From DASSWG01 sp041689995 (GTDB taxonomy: Bacteria; Bacteroidota; Bacteroidia; Flavobacteriales; Flavobacteriaceae): DNA of 16,318 nucleotides. Numbering within the stretch: position 1 is the stretch's first letter; each line of letters opens with the position of its first letter. Below are positions 14,043 through 16,318 of this stretch, one piece after another. The notes under the pieces are model-generated. The model was not told the origin of the DNA and searched no databases. It saw nothing but the letters and a program-made list of their open reading frames with translations. The translations under genes and the position numbers were made by a program. Location of the stretch: positions 1-16,318 of the forward strand of contig JBDNFD010000117.1 in the NCBI GenBank assembly GCA_041689995.1, written 5' to 3'.

Positions 14043-14344
14043 AATGGACCAATTTTGCAGATCATAAACTTTCCGATATTTTTGATTTTTATGAATTAAT
14101 TGCAAGTGCCAGAATTGCTGGAAAATTGATCGATGGAATTATTAAACAAACCATTACTTTAAAAGGAAATCCTTATATAGGAAAAGTGGAAGAATCCCTT
14201 CCTCAAAAATCAGAAACATTTCGTTTTTTGGTTCACAAAAGTTACAAAATCATTTATTGGATTGATGAAAAAGAAGATACGGTTCATATTGTAAATATTT
14301 TCGACACGAGGCAAAATCCCACAAAAATTGAAAATTTCAAATAA
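14033..14344 (+). CDS. RelE/ParE-superfamily toxin
   Basis: 103 residues with the typical type II toxin pattern: N-terminal EIKWTNFADHKLSDIFDFYE, a middle GKLIDGIIKQTITLKGNPYIGK helix-turn region, then ETFRFLVHKSYKIIYWID and HIVNIFDTRQNPTKI. The RFLV...YKIIY...V.IVNIFDTRQNP signature is the hallmark of the ParE-like family. RelE-type members cleave mRNA on the ribosome and ParE-type members poison gyrase; sequence alone does not decide which applies here. It shares its promoter with the antitoxin and is AT-rich (14 G/C of 60 at 14041-14100). It ends 15 nt before the RluA-family gene. Confidence 0.87.
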   Translation: MEIKWTNFADHKLSDIFDFYELIASARIAGKLIDGIIKQTITLKGNPYIGKVEESLPQKSETFRFLVHKSYKIIYWIDEKEDTVHIVNIFDTRQNPTKIENFK

Positions 14345-14359
14345 ATAGCGATTTCATAG

Positions 14360-15067
14360 GTGCCAAAAATTCTCTCCAATAAAAATAATCTCCAAATTCT
14401 TTATGAAGACAATCACCTTATTGTGGTCAATAAACGCGCGGGCGACATTGTGCAAGGCGATAAAACGGGCGATGCACCTTTGAGCGAAATCGTAAAAGAA
14501 TATATAAAGGAAAAATACAACAAACCGGGAAATGTATATCTTGGCGTAGTTCACCGTTTGGATCGGCCCACTACAGGAATCGTTTTATTCTCGAAAACCT
14601 CGAAAGCGCTCCCTCGCTTAAATAAACTTTTTGCAGAATCCCGAGGTCTCTGGATCGAAAAAACCTATTGGGCGGTAGTGAAAAATCCGCCGCCAAAAAC
14701 AGAAGATAGTTTGGTCCATTTTTTGAAACGCAATCCGAAACAGAACAAATCATACGCGCATATTCATGAAGTTCCAGATAGTAAAAAAGCTGTTCTGCAT
14801 TACAAAATCCTAAAAACCCTTGATAATTATACGGTATTGGAAATTAGGTTGGAAACCGGTCGCCACCATCAAATTCGAGCGCAGTTAGCAGCAATTGGTT
14901 CCCCAATTAAAGGCGATTTAAAATACGGTTTTCCGCGCAGCAATGAAGACGGAGGAATTCATTTGCATGCTCGGAAATTGGTTTTGGAACATCCCGTAAA
15001 AAAAGAACGAATGGAGTTTGTCGCACCAGTTCCTTCTGATTCAATATGGGATTTAGTTTCTGGTTAA
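14360..15067 (+). CDS. RluA-family RNA pseudouridine synthase
   Basis: Isomerises uridine to pseudouridine in rRNA or tRNA. 235 residues with no S4 domain. It has YEDNHLIVVNKRAG near the start, the catalytic HRLDRPTTG motif (Asp68), a KTYWAVV strand, ETGRHHQIRAQLAAIGSPI and IHLHARKLVLEHPV. It starts with GTG at 14360-14362, because a TAG stop lies immediately before it in frame and no ATG follows before the conserved region. Specificity (rRNA position or tRNA) is not decidable by eye. It lies 15 nt after the toxin gene, so in this arrangement it may be read from the toxin-antitoxin or panB promoter. Confidence 0.92.
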   Translation: MPKILSNKNNLQILYEDNHLIVVNKRAGDIVQGDKTGDAPLSEIVKEYIKEKYNKPGNVYLGVVHRLDRPTTGIVLFSKTSKALPRLNKLFAESRGLWIEKTYWAVVKNPPPKTEDSLVHFLKRNPKQNKSYAHIHEVPDSKKAVLHYKILKTLDNYTVLEIRLETGRHHQIRAQLAAIGSPIKGDLKYGFPRSNEDGGIHLHARKLVLEHPVKKERMEFVAPVPSDSIWDLVSG

Positions 15068-15235
15068 TGAGCGGTTTATTGCCTTATGGACATTAATTGT
15101 TATTGCTCCGATCATGAAAAACTATTTTCTCGATTTGTTTATATGGAAAAACCGTTATCACGTTTTATCATCATACCAACTAACAATTTTGGAAGGATTA
15201 ATTTCACGAAAAATGAATGTTCTCAACTCTTAATT

Positions 15236-16201
15236 CTAATTCACCACTTTCAGCTCTTCCACGCTTGCCAAATAACGTTCCGCATCCAAAGCAGCCATAC
15301 AACCCGTTCCGGCAGCGGTCACAGCTTGGCGGTATTCTTTGTCCTGTACGTCACCGGCAGCAAAAACCCCGGGAATATTCGTTTTGGTCGATTTTCCTTT
15401 GGTGATCAAATATCCGGTATCGTCCATTTCCAAGGCACTTTTAAAAATCTCGGTGTTTGGTTTATGTCCGATGGCAATGAACAATCCTGTAATGTCAATA
15501 GTTTCTTTTTCCCCAGTTTGGTTATTCACCATTCGCAATCCTTCCACAACTTGTTCACCTAAAACTTCATCAATTTCGGTGTTGAAACGCATTTCTATAT
15601 TTTTCGTATTTTCCACCCGATGTTGCATGGCTTTTGAAGCGCGCATTTCATCACGGCGGACCAACATGGTCACTTTTTTGCAAATATTCGACAAATAGGT
15701 AGCTTCTTCCGCAGCGGTATCCCCTCCTCCAACTATAGCTACTTCTTGGTTTTTATAGAAAAATCCATCGCAAACCGCACAGGCCGAAACGCCGCCTCCG
15801 CGCAAACGCTGTTCACTTGGAATACCCAAATATTTTGCGGTCGCACCCGTGGAAATAATGACGGTTTCTGCTTCCACCCAAATAGAATTGTCGATGCACG
15901 CCTTGTGAATATCTCCAGCTTCTTTACCAAATTTCATTTCGGTCACCATTCCAATCCGCACTTGCGTTCCGAAACGTTCTGCTTGTTGTTGCAATTGCAC
16001 CATCATCGTCGGGCCATCAATTCCTTCTGGATAACCTGGATAATTATCCACTTCGGTGGTGGTGGTTAGTTGTCCGCCGGGCTCCATTCCTGTATAAAGT
16101 ATTGGCTTCATATCGGCCCGTGCAGCGTAAATGGCCGCGGAATAACCAGCGGGACCCGAACCAATGATGAGGCATTTGATGCGTTCTATTTTATCTGTCA
16201 T
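15236..16201 (-). CDS. trxB: Thioredoxin reductase (NADPH, FAD)
   Basis: Flavoprotein that reduces thioredoxin with NADPH in the cytoplasm. 321 residues from the ATG at 16199-16201 (MTDKIERIKCLIIGSG); a longer in-frame start at 16258 would prefix 19 residues without family support. Motifs: FAD-binding GSGPAG (14-19), GGQLTTTTEVDNYPGYPEG (42-60), redox centre CAVCDG (Cys141, Cys144), NADPH-binding GGGDTAAEEA (158-167), and the second FAD motif PGVFAAGDVQD followed by YRQAVTAAGTGCMAAL. The length is normal. It is convergent with the rluA-family gene; the 168-nt gap between them shows no gene or clear hairpin. Confidence 0.97.
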   Translation of the reverse strand: MTDKIERIKCLIIGSGPAGYSAAIYAARADMKPILYTGMEPGGQLTTTTEVDNYPGYPEGIDGPTMMVQLQQQAERFGTQVRIGMVTEMKFGKEAGDIHKACIDNSIWVEAETVIISTGATAKYLGIPSEQRLRGGGVSACAVCDGFFYKNQEVAIVGGGDTAAEEATYLSNICKKVTMLVRRDEMRASKAMQHRVENTKNIEMRFNTEIDEVLGEQVVEGLRMVNNQTGEKETIDITGLFIAIGHKPNTEIFKSALEMDDTGYLITKGKSTKTNIPGVFAAGDVQDKEYRQAVTAAGTGCMAALDAERYLASVEELKVVN

Positions 16202-16223
16202 AATCGAATTACATTTTATTTGA

Positions 16224-16231
16224 CAAAAATA
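16224..16231 (-). promoter_or_regulatory. Likely -7 element of the trxB promoter
   Basis: Minus-strand TATTTTTG (plus 16224-16231) matches TAnnTTTG fully, 22 nt upstream of the trxB start. No TTG at the expected -33 spacing was found, so the promoter is only half supported. The remaining 16232-16318 shows no gene. Confidence 0.45.
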
Positions 16232-16318
16232 AGAACTTTTGCCCACAAGAAACGGCACTGGGTCATTAACTATTGTAATAATTCCATTGCGTAAAACAAT
16301 ACCATATTATTTAATTAA

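Noticed and set aside
16056..16068. GGT trinucleotide repeat in trxB
   Set aside because: It encodes the conserved LTTTTEVDNYPG segment of thioredoxin reductases.
16202..16258. N-terminal extension of trxB from the ATG at 16258
   Set aside because: The added 19 residues resemble no TrxB N-terminus, and the likely -7 element lies inside this stretch.

Overview
This window looks like chromosomal DNA of a member of the Bacteroidota, most likely class Flavobacteriia. The evidence is the family-typical proteins (GroEL/GroES, SecG, LptE, MiaB, the very large DUF2723 membrane protein and a Bacteroidota-type GlmU-like protein), A-rich leaders with little Shine-Dalgarno signal, and several promoters matching the Bacteroidota primary-sigma pattern (TTTG or TTG, about 19-20 bp, then TAnnTTTG). 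Species cannot be assigned from sequence alone.

Layout. Positions 1-1927, minus strand: groES then groEL (groEL runs off the left edge), with a promoter just upstream of groES. Positions 2067-6524, minus strand: a packed envelope/secretion gene string, miaB - sigma-54-type activator - lptE - TPR-like gene - secG. The last four have overlapping or nearly touching stop and start codons, and secG is followed by a hairpin terminator. miaB has its own good promoter. Positions 6652-9966, minus strand: a 1104-residue DUF2723 (TMEM260-like, putative protein O-mannosyltransferase) membrane protein ending in a perfect 15-bp terminator hairpin. Positions 10163-10350, plus strand: a tRNA-Gln(UUG) unit with promoter and terminator. 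Positions 10410-12058, minus strand: a secreted NTF2-like protein and a GlmU-like sugar nucleotidyltransferase, spaced by 2 nt.

Positions 12122-15067, plus strand: panB, then a more AT-rich accessory block (a secreted TlpA/thioredoxin-like protein and a RelE/ParE-type toxin-antitoxin pair), then an RluA-family pseudouridine synthase. Positions 15236-16201, minus strand: trxB, convergent with the rluA-family gene.

Most of the window is ordinary core genome: protein folding (groESL), protein export (secG), LPS transport (lptE), tRNA modification (miaB), pantothenate synthesis (panB), thiol redox (trxB) and RNA modification. The parts that deserve a second look are the accessory block between panB and the rluA-family gene, the sigma-54 activator without a sensor domain inside the envelope gene string, and the DUF2723 transcription unit with its matching leader and terminator sequence. 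I did not see mobile elements, CRISPR arrays or a clearly new multi-gene system.
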